A stretch of DNA of 64,000 bases, taken from the NCBI RefSeq assembly GCF_001545115.1, contig NZ_FCNU01000031.1:1-64000 (forward strand), in the 5' to 3' direction. Positions 1-9,380 of the stretch are shown here, piece after piece. This DNA comes from Candidatus Protochlamydia phocaeensis (lineage in GTDB: Bacteria > Chlamydiota > Chlamydiia > Chlamydiales > Parachlamydiaceae). Numbering within the stretch: the first letter of the stretch is position 1; the number at the start of each line of letters is the position of its first letter. A model generated the notes under the pieces. That model made no database searches. It saw only the letters and a program-made list of their open reading frames with translations, and was not told where the DNA came from. The position numbers and the translations under genes were made by a program.

Positions 1-78
1 CCGAAGGTTTCGTTCGACTTGCATGCCTCATCCACGCCGTCAGCATTCAATCTGAACCAAGATCAAATTCTCACAGAA
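1..78 (-). rRNA. rrs: 16S ribosomal RNA, 5' end only (partial)
   Basis: The reverse complement of these bases reads as the first ~78 nt of a bacterial 16S rRNA: GAATTTGATCTTGGTTCAG, then a GCTGACGGCGTGG block and GCATGCAAGTCGAACG. The TTGATCTTGG variant and the GTGGATGAGGC block are typical of Chlamydiota. The gene runs off the left edge, so the rRNA operon continues outside the window. The 5' boundary was set by counting back from the conserved GATC using E. coli numbering and may be off by a few bases. Confidence 0.93.
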
Positions 79-533
79 AAAAAACTCTTGAAAATCTGAG
101 TTGTTTATTTTGCACCGCTTAAAGCGGTGCTTTATATGTAAGACAGGTAAACCTGCCCCACACAAGCTCTATTTATTATGCTTGCACATTGTCTCTCTTA
201 TACTGTCAAAACATTTTTACAGCGCTCATTGGCATCTGTTATTCTTGTCATCGATTTATTCGATTTTACGCATTTCGTTCGCAAGAAGTTACTAATGTAC
301 AGAAAATGGCTGTTTTAACGCAATACCTTTTTCTCTGCTGTTCTAAATTTTTCAATAGCTATTGATTTTTAAAACGTTGCATTAAAAGTTTACACCATTT
401 AAGAACGCTTGCCTAGGAGTTGAAGGGCTTTATTTTCGGGAATTTCCCGATAGCTTTCTTATTTAAAATATTTTATAGATGGATTATTTAAGTTCAATCA
501 AATTTAATGACCATCTATTTCAGGAGGATATTT
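79..533. other. rRNA leader/promoter region and upstream spacer
   Basis: Non-coding stretch between the 16S start (minus strand) and the FAS1 gene (plus strand). It must hold the rRNA promoter and leader. A perfect 7-bp stem with a 5-nt loop (GCACCGC/GCGGTGC) lies at 112-130, about 34 nt before the 16S 5' end, and may be a leader or processing hairpin. A TTGACA-like hexamer on the minus strand (204-209) has no well-spaced -10, so I do not call a promoter. No coding signal is convincing. Confidence 0.5.
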
Positions 534-1394
534 ATGCACGCATTCACTAAGAGCACTCTACTAACCATACTCGCCTCAACTTTAATCACGTCCCAGGGAT
601 ATGCTTATTGTGCCCGTTGCAGCCGGATTGAAGCGGACAGGGCCAAGGAACAAGCTGAACATCCACAGCCTTTTCATTATTATGAAGATGACTTTTCAAA
701 AGAAATTAGCCTTAATGAAGAAAGCCCTTCCTCCAGCGAGAACAATAAAGGGCTCTATAAAACCGGTTCATCCGGCACAAAAGCGGAAGGAAAAGGGTCC
801 GGAGCGTTAAGCGGCTCAACTTCCCGTTCGTCAACAACAAGCGATATGACAAACAAGCCAGATGAAATAAAGACTGAAGAGAGCTTAGACCAGTTCGACA
901 CCTCTTCCGACCAGCCGCAGACACGCCGAATGCAGAAAAAGTCGGGAATGGGCATTCAAGGAAGTAAGAGTCAAATGCTTTCGCTGAATGATACGCAAAG
1001 CACCATCGGATATGCCAAGACGGCTTCTAATCAGCCTTATTCCACTGTATTGACAATTTTACAGACAAAAGATTTTCTCAACACGCTTTGCGATTCTTTC
1101 ACTTTTTTCATTCCTATCAATGAAGCTTTCCGTCACTTAGGCCCTCTGGCTATCCAAGATCTTTTAAGACCGGAGAACAAAGAACAACTTTCAGCTCTTG
1201 TCAGCAGCCATGTTGTTGCACAAAAAATCTTAAAAAAAGACTTTAATCAAGCAGTTAAGACATTAAATGGACACAATTTAACTTTGCAGGCAAAGGGAGA
1301 TGATTTAACGGTAAACGGAATTCGCGTGTTGCGAACCGAACCTGCCGGCGACAATGGAATTATTTACATTATTGACCAAGTATTAATGCCTTAG
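534..1394 (+). CDS. Secreted FAS1 (fasciclin) domain protein
   Basis: The 286-residue product starts with a signal peptide (MHAFTKSTLLTILAST.., likely cleaved after GYA), then a low-complexity Ser/Thr/Lys/Glu-rich linker of about 130 residues, then one C-terminal FAS1 domain (about residues 160-286). The FAS1 signs are the 'FTFFIPINEAF' H1-like motif, 'SHVVAQKIL' and the closing 'NGIIYIIDQVLMP'. FAS1 domains usually mediate adhesion or matrix binding. The ATG at 534 is chosen over one at 507 because AGGAGG lies 6 nt upstream and a signal peptide follows directly. The product is probably exported; its partner is unknown. Confidence 0.8.
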   Translation: MHAFTKSTLLTILASTLITSQGYAYCARCSRIEADRAKEQAEHPQPFHYYEDDFSKEISLNEESPSSSENNKGLYKTGSSGTKAEGKGSGALSGSTSRSSTTSDMTNKPDEIKTEESLDQFDTSSDQPQTRRMQKKSGMGIQGSKSQMLSLNDTQSTIGYAKTASNQPYSTVLTILQTKDFLNTLCDSFTFFIPINEAFRHLGPLAIQDLLRPENKEQLSALVSSHVVAQKILKKDFNQAVKTLNGHNLTLQAKGDDLTVNGIRVLRTEPAGDNGIIYIIDQVLMP

Positions 1395-1703
1395 AGAAAT
1401 TTACTATTTTTACCTTGCCATCTTTTTTTTAAATTTTTCTTTATTAAAAATAAATCTTTAGGCATGAAAAAGGTGTAAATATTTTATTGAAAGAAGGGGA
1501 AATTCTTCATATAGAATGAAAAGCCTGCGGCTTATATTTTATACAGGATTTCTTCAAGGCTTCAGGGAGTTTAAGCCTATCGGAATAACTCTTAGCAAGG
1601 CTTAATGGACTGGCAGCTGCGGATGCAGAGATATCGGCTGCTTAAGAAGACAAGATTAAAGACTTTGATTTAGTTTGCTTCTCAAAACAATAAGGAGAAT
1701 TTT
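1395..1703. other. Intergenic spacer, nothing recognised
   Basis: About 309 bases between the FAS1 gene and the Gly/Tyr-rich gene. It holds an AT-rich start and a more GC-balanced half (about 1520-1660), with no ORF supported by a ribosome-binding site and no hairpin with a T-tract. It probably contains the promoter of the downstream gene. Confidence 0.4.
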
Positions 1704-2369
1704 ATGAAACTTTTGTCCAAATCACTAATAGCCACGATCTTCTCAACTTTAGTTGCCGCTAGTGCAATGGCTCAATGCTCAGGTGGCGGATGCCCATGGG
1801 GTAGCTACAATCGCAATTATGGCAATAGAGGTTACGGCAGCGGCAATTATGGCAGCGGCTATTATGGCGGCGGATATAGCCAAAATTATAGCTATCAAAA
1901 CCAACCTTACTATGAAGAGCATGATATGGGTTATTCTCATGAGTATCCATATGGTGGCCAAACTTATTACAGCGATTTTGAAGCTGGTCCAAGAGGTGGC
2001 TATGGCTATGGTCATGGATATGAGCATCCTGGCTTCCATCAGCATGAAGGCTACTATCAAGGCAGCATGAACTATGCCGGACCAGAGCACTATGGTTATG
2101 GCAACTACAGCCAAAGCACAATGAACTATGCTGGACCTGAAAATGAGAATTATGGCGGTTCTATGAATTATGCAGGACCTGGCTATGATCGCGGCAATGA
2201 GAACTATGGCGGCTACAGCGATAATCAAGCAGGCGGCCAAAACTATGGTAATCAACCTGCCGGCAACTATAACTATAATCAGTCAAGAACAGGTGGATCT
2301 GCGAGCAATCCTTCAACAGGCAATGCTCCTGCCAATAATCCACAAACAGGCAATCAGCCAAATCGCTAA
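1704..2369 (+). CDS. Secreted Gly/Tyr/Asn-rich repeat protein
   Basis: 221 residues: a clear signal peptide (MKLLSKSLIATIFSTLVAA.., cleavage after AMA), then a Cys-containing stub (QCSGGGCPWG), then a body dominated by Gly, Tyr, Asn, Ser and Gln. Three imperfect repeats built on 'MNYAGP' lie at about residues 119-170, and short NYG/GYG units fill the N-terminal half. The tail is Asn/Pro/Gln/Thr-rich. RBS AAGGAG is at the right distance. No enzymatic domain is visible; the composition resembles adhesive or structural surface proteins, which is inference only. A strong terminator follows at once, so it appears to be a single-gene unit. Confidence 0.75.
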   Translation: MKLLSKSLIATIFSTLVAASAMAQCSGGGCPWGSYNRNYGNRGYGSGNYGSGYYGGGYSQNYSYQNQPYYEEHDMGYSHEYPYGGQTYYSDFEAGPRGGYGYGHGYEHPGFHQHEGYYQGSMNYAGPEHYGYGNYSQSTMNYAGPENENYGGSMNYAGPGYDRGNENYGGYSDNQAGGQNYGNQPAGNYNYNQSRTGGSASNPSTGNAPANNPQTGNQPNR

Positions 2370-2394
2370 TCGATTTGTAGCAGGGCCTTATTTA

Positions 2395-2428
2395 GAACCT
2401 CATAGTCTCCTATGAGGTTCTTTTTTTT
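2395..2428 (+). terminator. Rho-independent terminator of the Gly/Tyr-rich gene
   Basis: A perfect 10-bp stem (GAACCTCATA/TATGAGGTTC) with a 6-nt loop is followed by eight T residues, starting 26 nt after the stop codon. Confidence 0.92.
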
Positions 2429-2773
2429 AGATACTCTGTTATGAATAAAGAATTGCCCTCTTTCTTTTAGCCTGAGCGTTAAGGGAAAAGAATTCGACTC
2501 TAGGCCATAGCCATTCGACGGGCATTGCTGAATTATCGCCAAATCATCTTTATATAAATTTCTCGCCAATTCTTCTCGATTGATCTTTACTTGTATTCTG
2601 TGATTTATTTCGTTTTTTAAAAGCTTCAAATGGGAATTAAAATTCATAGAGTCTATAGAAATTAGATGTTATCAACTTGAGTTTTGATAAAAAAAATTCG
2701 GTCTACTCTTGTTGCTCGAATAGGAATTCTTAAAAAACCTGAGTTAAAAGCCTGTCATTCCGCTTTACTGCCA
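2429..2773. repeat. Spacer with family A repeat copy
   Basis: Gene-free stretch between the terminator and the treY stop. Bases 2481-2512 match the dispersed family A repeat in reverse orientation (GGGAAAAGAATTCGACTCTA then GGCCATAG). A weak family B end (AACCTGAGTT) lies near 2738. A minus-strand frame across 2366-2647 is open but has no RBS and runs through the repeat and the terminator, so it is not called. Confidence 0.55.
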
Positions 2774-5653
2774 TTATTTGATTTTCTCTAGAATCGCTAA
2801 AGGCATTTTAGAAAAAAGATCTTTTAGCGGAACAGGGGCATCGGAATGAATAGAAAAAGTCAATCCGCTTAATATGTCGCGAAAGTCTCCCTGCATATGG
2901 GAAGGCAAGGCTAGGGCGGTATCCTCCCACACCTCTGCAATAGGCTGAAATGCCAATAAATCCGTTAATTGAGTAAAAAAACGTCCCACAGCGACTATCA
3001 ATTGGCTTTGATCTTTCATGCGGCTAAAAGCAACAACATGACGAGCCTTTTTTCCAATCGGTTCTAAAGGAACATATCCCCCTTCTTGAAAGAGAGACGG
3101 ATTTTGCCGACGATAGGCTAAAACTTGAGAAGTTAAATATAATTTAATGAGGCCATCTTCAGGTGTTTTCATTAAATGACTGACTAATGCCCCTGGATCT
3201 TGCTGGGCTTTTTCCTTAAGGAAATGTAATAGAGATTCTCGATTTGAGTAATCGACAGGACGGCGATTATCGGGATCAACAAGAGTAAACTCCCACAGTT
3301 CGCTGCCCTGATAAAAGTCAGGGGTGCCTGGGCAGGTCATTTTGAGGAGCGTCTGAGACAGGGAATTGAAAAGCCCGGCTTTGATAATGGGTTGAATATA
3401 GGCTGTAAAATCATCTAAAAAGCGATTAGAGGAATCCGGCGTAAGAATTTTGCGCACGAATTCCTGTACGGCTTTTTCATATGCTTCATTTGGATTAATC
3501 CAGCTTGTATGCAATTTAGCTTCTTTGAGGGCTTTGATCATATATTTCTCAATACGGTCGGCATATTGAGCCCGCGTGCTGGCATCAACCGCATAAAGAG
3601 GCCAAGATCCAATTAGCGTTTGATAAAGCAAGTATTCGACATTATTTCCAGGAACTTCCCGGCCATTCAATCGCACTTTTTGCGATTGATTAAGCGCTTG
3701 CCAACGATGCAAAACAACATTCCATTCTTCCGGATTTTCCGATAGGACATTAATCCTAGCCCGCACATCTTCGCTCCTTTTGGTATCATGGGTAAATGTC
3801 GCCAACATCGTGTGCGGCCACCATTCCTTTCTCTCTTGATTTTTTTTATGGAAGGTGAGGGCCGGAATGCCAAAGCTCTTGAAATCCATGCCAACTTCAT
3901 TGAGAGAAGCAAGCGGATAATAGCGGTAAAAAGCTGTGTCTTCCACGCCTTTGGCTGTTACAGGCCCCGTCAGTTGCTGGAAGCGCATGACAAAGTTGCG
4001 GCGATAGGCGATTTGTTCTTCTGTCAAGCCTGGCGGATCTTGTAAAAGCAGAACACTTTGAATGAAATCGAAAATGGAAAGGTCAATGGCCGGATTTACT
4101 CTTTTCGCCGCTTCAATGGCAGAGATCACATAATTTTTATCTTCTTCGTCTACTTGCGTGTCCTGCGTACGGATATAGCTGCGATAGACAGGAAAACAAG
4201 CAATGACATCTCTAAGGGCCGAGCGCAAGCTTTCGAGTGTATAATCTCTGGACCAACGATGCTGCTCGCTGACCTCTTCGAGCTGGCGGGCAAGAAAGTG
4301 CAATTCGCTGGACATGGAAATAATGAGAATAAGCTTTTTAGCGGAATAAATGACATCGTCCATTTCATCATTGCGTTCTGTAAACCGCTCATAAATCTGC
4401 TGGATTTTTGGCCCATTTTCAGGAATGATGAATATGCCATTGACCAAATTCAAAAAATCATAGCCTGTTGTGCCAAAAACAAACCAGCTTTTATGAAGCT
4501 GCTCATCCCCTCCTAAAATCTTTTCTACGACAACATAAAAATGGCGGCCTAGTTCTTTTTCTGATTCGCCTAATACTTGAGCGCAGTGCTGCTGAAGGCG
4601 TGAGAAATATTGCTCCGGATCAAACAGGCCATCAACGTGATCAATTCGCAGACCATTTACCCATCCTTGCTTGATCAACTTAAGAATGAGCTCATGCATG
4701 TCTATAAAGACGTCTTCATTTTCCACCCGCATGCTGACCAATTCATTAATATCAAAAAACCGGCGATAGTTTATCTCATCATTGGTCACACGCCAAAAGC
4801 TCAAACGATAAGCCTGAGAGTCAAGCAATTCTTCTAATTGATCGAAGCTATGGGCATCACCTTTCGTCCCATTTAATACTTTCATAGAAGCTTGGACAGC
4901 TTCCAAGATGCGAGGGGATTCTTCCAATAAAATACTCAAGCGTTTTTTAATAATTTCCTTTTCTCGATTGCGCTCTTTGCATTTTTCCGGATTGGTTTCC
5001 GTCATATCCGGCAAATGGTCCAAGGCCGTCACAATACTCTCCAGTTCTAAAAGCCCGGCATCCTGCTCCCCTAATTGCGATTTTAATTGTTCAATAACGG
5101 GTTTAAGGATGGTCGGCCAGGTTCTAGGGTTAACCGGAAGACGATGAGTTTTATAATCGATAAAAAAGGCGCCGGCATCATAGACAATTTTAAGTTCTTG
5201 ATTTTCGATTACTTTACCATATTGCTGATCTAAGACAGGAAGGAGCACTTTATTACGCAACTCGACTTTAGGCGGATCCCAAACAATATTGAAATGATTG
5301 GCATAGAGAGAACTGGGGCCATTTTCTAACACATCGTTCCACCATTTATTTTCATCAGCGATGCACATATGGTTGGGCACAATATCAATAACAAGCCCCA
5401 TTCCCCTTTGATGAAGGGCATCGACTAATTGCTGCAAGTCTTCTTCGGTTCCAATTTCAGGATTGATTTGATTGGAATCCAATACATCGTAGCCATGCAA
5501 GCTTCCCGCCCTCGATTTTGTAATGGGGGAAGCATAAAGAGTGGAGATGCCCAGCTCATTAAAATAGGGAACAAATTCTAAAGCTTGCTTAAAGGTGAAA
5601 CGCTGATTAAATTGCAATCGATAAGTTGCTGTGGGAATGCAAAGGCCTGCCAT
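2774..5653 (-). CDS. treY: Maltooligosyl trehalose synthase (TreY)
   Basis: 959 residues. TreY (EC 5.4.99.15) is a GH13 enzyme that converts the reducing-end alpha-1,4 link of a maltooligosaccharide or glycogen chain to alpha,alpha-1,1, producing maltooligosyltrehalose, from which TreZ releases trehalose. The N terminus (TATYRLQFN, ASPITKSRAGSLHGYD) and DIVPNHM at 90-96 are family hallmarks. GLRIDHVDGL holds the nucleophile Asp and VVVEKILGGDE the acid/base Glu, and the C-terminal PGTPDFYQGSE block is present. The length is a little above the usual ~700-900. TreZ and GlgX are absent from the window. It pairs functionally with the GlgE/TreS-Mak genes near the right edge. The spacer before hemH is repeat-rich, so it is probably transcribed separately. 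Confidence 0.95.
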   Translation of the reverse strand: MAGLCIPTATYRLQFNQRFTFKQALEFVPYFNELGISTLYASPITKSRAGSLHGYDVLDSNQINPEIGTEEDLQQLVDALHQRGMGLVIDIVPNHMCIADENKWWNDVLENGPSSLYANHFNIVWDPPKVELRNKVLLPVLDQQYGKVIENQELKIVYDAGAFFIDYKTHRLPVNPRTWPTILKPVIEQLKSQLGEQDAGLLELESIVTALDHLPDMTETNPEKCKERNREKEIIKKRLSILLEESPRILEAVQASMKVLNGTKGDAHSFDQLEELLDSQAYRLSFWRVTNDEINYRRFFDINELVSMRVENEDVFIDMHELILKLIKQGWVNGLRIDHVDGLFDPEQYFSRLQQHCAQVLGESEKELGRHFYVVVEKILGGDEQLHKSWFVFGTTGYDFLNLVNGIFIIPENGPKIQQIYERFTERNDEMDDVIYSAKKLILIISMSSELHFLARQLEEVSEQHRWSRDYTLESLRSALRDVIACFPVYRSYIRTQDTQVDEEDKNYVISAIEAAKRVNPAIDLSIFDFIQSVLLLQDPPGLTEEQIAYRRNFVMRFQQLTGPVTAKGVEDTAFYRYYPLASLNEVGMDFKSFGIPALTFHKKNQERKEWWPHTMLATFTHDTKRSEDVRARINVLSENPEEWNVVLHRWQALNQSQKVRLNGREVPGNNVEYLLYQTLIGSWPLYAVDASTRAQYADRIEKYMIKALKEAKLHTSWINPNEAYEKAVQEFVRKILTPDSSNRFLDDFTAYIQPIIKAGLFNSLSQTLLKMTCPGTPDFYQGSELWEFTLVDPDNRRPVDYSNRESLLHFLKEKAQQDPGALVSHLMKTPEDGLIKLYLTSQVLAYRRQNPSLFQEGGYVPLEPIGKKARHVVAFSRMKDQSQLIVAVGRFFTQLTDLLAFQPIAEVWEDTALALPSHMQGDFRDILSGLTFSIHSDAPVPLKDLFSKMPLAILEKIK

Positions 5654-5825
5654 GGTAAAATCTCTCCTTTCTTAGAAGGTGTATTAAAACCCATAATACA
5701 CCCGCTTAGGCTGGATCGTAAATATGCAGCAATTCGCGGTCAATTAAATTATTTACACCTATTTTTTAGCTGAGGCCAAAGCCGGGCAGAGGAAAGCAAG
5801 TCTTTAGAGGGCGTATTGCCCCTAA

Positions 5826-5907
5826 TAACCTCAGTTTGGAGTTTTTTTTACCTTTACTCGAACGTCTCCTAGGGAAAAGGATTCGAATAGGTCATTAGCA
5901 GGTTTTA
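5826..5907. repeat. Composite intergenic repeat (family B end plus family A copy)
   Basis: Bases 5826-5860 resemble the left end of the family B palindrome (AACCTCAGTTTGGAG followed by a T-tract). Bases 5871-5907 are a family A copy in reverse orientation (AGGGAAAAGGATTCGAATAG, then GTCATTAGCAGG). The repeat abuts the hemH stop codon. A related piece, GTGTATTAAAACCC, sits upstream at about 5682. Confidence 0.65.
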
Positions 5908-6942
5908 CTACGCGCTCTTGGAATGCGTGTGCTCGCGCACCATTATCTTCAAAGCTTCGATCCAATCGGGATGACTATTTAGCCCTTCGACAAGCTGCAC
6001 AGTCTCCCCTCCCATGCTTTTAAAGGTGTGGGCATATTCATAAGACACCTCACATGTCGTTTCTAAACAGTCGCATACGAAAGAAGGACAAAAAACAAGC
6101 AGGCGCTTATACCCCTTGGCACTGCAGGCTTGCAGAACCTCTGTTGTATAAGGCTGGATCCACGGATCTTTCCCTAATCTGGATTGAAAGCAAATGGTGT
6201 AAGAAGACGGCTGCATAGCTAGTTGAGAAGCGATAGCCCGAGCAGTAGCATAGCACTGGGCCTTATAGCAAAAGGTATTATTTTTACATTGTTTGTCGCA
6301 GCAACCGGACGTTAAACAAGCCCCGGCTTCATCAGCTTTGCGAATTTGCTTTTCAGGCAGGCCATGAAAGCTAAACAAAACGTGATCATAGGATTGCAGG
6401 GAATATTGTCTTGCCCTTTCGCAAAAAGCGTGAATCAACGCCGGATGGTCGGCATAGCTACTCACAAAAGTCAATTTGGGAATGACTTGCCAGTGCTTGA
6501 TCTCATCCATGACTTTTTGATGAACGGATCCCGTTGTTGCGGAGGCATACTGGGGAAAAAGAGGAAAAACAAGGATCTCATCCACTTGCTTTTGCCTCAA
6601 TTGTTCCAGGCCTTCTTTAATTGAAGGAGTTTGGTAGCGCATGGCTAAGGAGACATAGAAATGCTCTCCCAATACGCTTTGGAGTTTATCCCTAACGGAC
6701 AAGCCGTGAATAAGAAGAGGCGATCCCTCCTCCGTCCACAAGCGCTGATATAACTTAGCAGAGTCCTTATAACGGAAAGGAACGATAATCCCCCGCACAA
6801 GACATTGACGCTGCAGCCAGGGCAGATCAATGACTCGGCCATCCGTCAGAAACTCATTTAAATAATGAAAGACATCCTTAGGGCGAAAAGACTTTGGAGT
6901 GCCTAAATTTACAAGTAAGACGCCAATTTTTTTCTCGCCCAT
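5908..6942 (-). CDS. hemH: Ferrochelatase (HemH)
   Basis: 344 residues, normal family length. Ferrochelatase inserts Fe2+ into a porphyrin at the last step of haem synthesis, at the inner face of the membrane. It has the N-terminal [10 protein letters not shown], the catalytic His193 in SFHGLPEK and Glu294 in [10 protein letters not shown] Cys-rich insert at about 209-230 ([13 protein letters not shown]..) is a candidate metal or Fe-S site, as some ferrochelatases carry [2Fe-2S] clusters; this is not proven here. It starts 24 nt after the stop of the AAA+ ATPase gene, so the two are likely co-transcribed and may both lie downstream of the cobalamin riboswitch. Confidence 0.95.
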   Translation of the reverse strand: MGEKKIGVLLVNLGTPKSFRPKDVFHYLNEFLTDGRVIDLPWLQRQCLVRGIIVPFRYKDSAKLYQRLWTEEGSPLLIHGLSVRDKLQSVLGEHFYVSLAMRYQTPSIKEGLEQLRQKQVDEILVFPLFPQYASATTGSVHQKVMDEIKHWQVIPKLTFVSSYADHPALIHAFCERARQYSLQSYDHVLFSFHGLPEKQIRKADEAGACLTSGCCDKQCKNNTFCYKAQCYATARAIASQLAMQPSSYTICFQSRLGKDPWIQPYTTEVLQACSAKGYKRLLVFCPSFVCDCLETTCEVSYEYAHTFKSMGGETVQLVEGLNSHPDWIEALKIMVREHTHSKSA

Positions 6943-6966
6943 TGCTATTCCTTTCCTCAGTCTTTT

Positions 6967-8949
6967 TTAAGCGACAGATATGGCTTGTTGCGGCACATTA
7001 TTTTGCTCAATCACCCTAGCTTCCGCCGCTTTAATTTCTTCGAAAACTTGCCTGACAAGCGCTTCATTGACCCTAACCGGAACTTTATTTTCTATTCTTG
7101 CCATTTCTTCTTCCAAGACTTTTTCAAATGCCTCGGCCCCATAAAAATGATAGAGAAGATAAAGTTTTTGAGCCTCGGGAGTGATGGGACCGCCAGGTAT
7201 AATGGGAAGATGGTTCTCTGGAACCGGTTCGTTTTGTTTGACGGCCGCCAATTGATGGGTCAATTTAAAATATTGATCTTTAAAGGTCAATTCTCTCTCT
7301 TTGATCTGCTTAATTTTTTTGATTTGATCTTTGAGAACGGCATTTTCTTCTTTTAAGGCTACTATTCTATCAGAAAGCATTCGATACGCTTGCAAGTCTT
7401 CCTGACTTTCTATCAAGCGGCGAGCCATTTTTGCCTTGAGCAGCTTGAGCTGTTGGACGGCTTGGTCCAGAGCAGGCAAAGTATAAGTCGGATTATAAAC
7501 CCATTGACTGCGGCCAATGGCTTCTTTCATAATTTTGATTGCTTTAGCCGGGCGGCCAATGTTAGGCAAATACGTTTCCGATTTAGATATATCTAGAACA
7601 ACCCTAATGGCTTCTTCTGTCACCGGAATGGTCGGTTCAACGCGAGTGACGAATTCTTCCAAAACAAGTTTGTTTTGTTCTTCCTCTTCCCCATCTACAA
7701 TAATCGTGACTACTCGACGCATAAAGGATCCGTCTACATCAAGCTTCTTGATTTTCTCAAACTCTTTAAAGGTTGTTGTAGCAATAAATTGAGGATCATT
7801 TGGGCCACCCTGTAAAAAGTGGTTTTTGAAGGCTTGAAAGGCCCCCTGATTGCTGGCCAATTGGTCAAATTCATCCATTAAAAAGAGCGTTTTTTTCTCA
7901 TACCCCCCAATCTGGTCTTTAATTTGATTGATCAGTTCGGAATGTCCGAAACTGACATTGGAAATGAGAAGGCCGCAATCGACTTCATAGTTGACACGAT
8001 CTTGCAATTCAGCGGGAAGTTTCCCCTCTTTTTTTAATTGAAGAAGCTGGTGGAATAAGGTTGTCTTCCCGTCCCCGGATTTTCCCACTAATAAGACATT
8101 CGCTCCTGTAATAAGAGTGGACAGCAGTTTGGTAAGCAGCTCCGTTTGTCCCACTTTGGGCTCAATAAGCCCGCTGTCCATTTGCTTGTCTAAATTGGTG
8201 CAGTTGACAATTTCATCCGGAATAGGCTTAAACCAGCGCTGATAAGCAATAGCCAAAAGCCCTCCCGCAGCAAGAATCGCTCCTGCCACCAAATAAACTT
8301 TAGCTGTCACAATAAAAATGGGCTGTAAAATTTGAACGAGGCAAAAAGGAATAATGAAAAATTTGTAAATAATTTCTAAGAGAATGTGTTTTTCCCATAA
8401 AGTCGTAAATTTTTTATGGGTATCTAAAAAGTTAAAAGCCCCAAGGAAAATATTGATTAAATTTGGAATAAAATAAATCACTCGAGGGCGGCATCTTTTC
8501 CATTCTTGGTATATCCACTCATTAAAAGACGGTTCTGGCTTTAACGGATACCTCGCCGCTCTTTCGGCAGCCCACTCAAAGGCATTCTGATAAGGAGTGA
8601 CACTTCCTTGGGTCCTAAAGCGGGCGATTGAATCCAGCGCTTCAAGAGACAATACTTCAGAGAAAAATTGGAGCGTCTCTTGGGGATCCCGATGAATATG
8701 CGCTTTAATCAAATTTGCCAAGAACGCATTTAACGCAGCCGGATCCTGTTGATGGCGGAGTAAAGCCTTTTGAATCTCTTTTTTCCAACTTCTCCATTTA
8801 TCCCGATTCCATCCTTCGGATAAAAGCACACGCTCTAAATCATTTAAGTTGTTAATCCCTTCAAAAGGCGAAGGTTCACGCCAAACCAAATGCCTTATTT
8901 CCTGATTGAAAGTCGAAAAAAATCCCAGTGGATTGATATTCAAAGACAT
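6967..8949 (-). CDS. Membrane-associated AAA+ ATPase of unknown function
   Basis: 660 residues from the ATG at 8949, chosen because AGGAAAAGGG lies just upstream; an in-frame ATG at 9009 lacks an RBS. Order of parts: a soluble helical N-terminal region (1-150), hydrophobic segments at about 155-175 and 191-235, then an AAA+ module with Walker A (GKSGDGKTT, about 289-297) and Walker B (LFLMDEFD, about 355-362). A coiled-coil, Lys/Glu-rich segment follows towards the C terminus. The nucleotide-binding part resembles ClpA/B-type modules, but no Clp C-terminal features are seen. It sits directly downstream of a cobalamin riboswitch and 24 nt upstream of hemH. The substrate is unknown. Confidence 0.75.
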   Translation of the reverse strand: MSLNINPLGFFSTFNQEIRHLVWREPSPFEGINNLNDLERVLLSEGWNRDKWRSWKKEIQKALLRHQQDPAALNAFLANLIKAHIHRDPQETLQFFSEVLSLEALDSIARFRTQGSVTPYQNAFEWAAERAARYPLKPEPSFNEWIYQEWKRCRPRVIYFIPNLINIFLGAFNFLDTHKKFTTLWEKHILLEIIYKFFIIPFCLVQILQPIFIVTAKVYLVAGAILAAGGLLAIAYQRWFKPIPDEIVNCTNLDKQMDSGLIEPKVGQTELLTKLLSTLITGANVLLVGKSGDGKTTLFHQLLQLKKEGKLPAELQDRVNYEVDCGLLISNVSFGHSELINQIKDQIGGYEKKTLFLMDEFDQLASNQGAFQAFKNHFLQGGPNDPQFIATTTFKEFEKIKKLDVDGSFMRRVVTIIVDGEEEEQNKLVLEEFVTRVEPTIPVTEEAIRVVLDISKSETYLPNIGRPAKAIKIMKEAIGRSQWVYNPTYTLPALDQAVQQLKLLKAKMARRLIESQEDLQAYRMLSDRIVALKEENAVLKDQIKKIKQIKERELTFKDQYFKLTHQLAAVKQNEPVPENHLPIIPGGPITPEAQKLYLLYHFYGAEAFEKVLEEEMARIENKVPVRVNEALVRQVFEEIKAAEARVIEQNNVPQQAISVA

Positions 8950-9154
8950 ACCCTTTTCCTTTCCTGCTTTATCGAAAAAGCAAAGTCGCTTAAGTTTAAT
9001 GTTACGCATCGGAGGAAAATGGTGATCGAAGAGATAGCTCTTGAAAGGCGTCCATCACATACATTCCTAAACAGACCTCTTTCCCAAGTCAAATCAGCGA
9101 ATCATTTCCCCATCCTGCCTTTAAGGAGACAGCGTCTTAATCAGATCTGATAGG

Positions 9155-9350
9155 TATAAAAAAGCAGGTCTTCTGGCTTCGAAATCATCCGATAGGCTTA
9201 GTTGAGTTTTAAAACCTTCCCGCGACAAGCAGTGGTCATAAATGACTAAGCATCCGTCCTTCGTTACAGCGGCCTAACCGCACAGGATTTACACCTGTTT
9301 CCCTATTATCCTTCTTTTTGAAGTCTTCAAATAGAAGGCACTTTTCTATA
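9155..9350 (-). promoter_or_regulatory. Cobalamin (AdoCbl-type) riboswitch
   Basis: Read on the minus strand, the conserved core elements occur in order: AATAGGGAA, GGTGTAAATCCTGTGCGG, GACCACTG, GGGAAGG, and the B12 box AAGCCAGAAGACCTGC. The outer P1 helix can be formed by TATAGAAAAG (9341-9350) and CTTTTTTATA (9155-9164), and an extra hairpin (CCTTCT/AGAAGG) sits near the 5' end. It is followed after about 205 nt by the AAA+ ATPase start, then hemH. The recognised targets of this class are B12 synthesis, uptake or B12-independent isozymes, and none of these is adjacent. Confidence 0.92.
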
Positions 9351-9380
9351 ATACGCATAATTACTAAATGAACGCTTAAT

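Noticed and set aside
204-209. TTGACA hexamer on the minus strand as rRNA promoter -35
   Set aside because: The nearest -10-like hexamers are 10 or 23 nt away, neither a workable spacing.
101-295. 64-codon plus-strand frame
   Set aside because: Lies in the rRNA leader/promoter region, no RBS, composition not coding-like.
1779-2255. 158-codon minus-strand frame opposite the Gly/Tyr-rich gene
   Set aside because: Shadow of the low-complexity gene; hydrophobic artefact of reading Gly/Tyr codons backwards.
2366-2647. 93-codon minus-strand frame
   Set aside because: No RBS; it reads through a family A repeat copy and the terminator of the Gly/Tyr-rich gene, and its end overlaps that gene's stop.
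4058-4516. Long plus-strand frame opposite treY
   Set aside because: Antisense shadow of treY; treY has complete family motifs over the same bases.
8950-9009. 20-codon N-terminal extension of the AAA+ ATPase
   Set aside because: The ATG at 8949 has a strong RBS and the upstream start has none.
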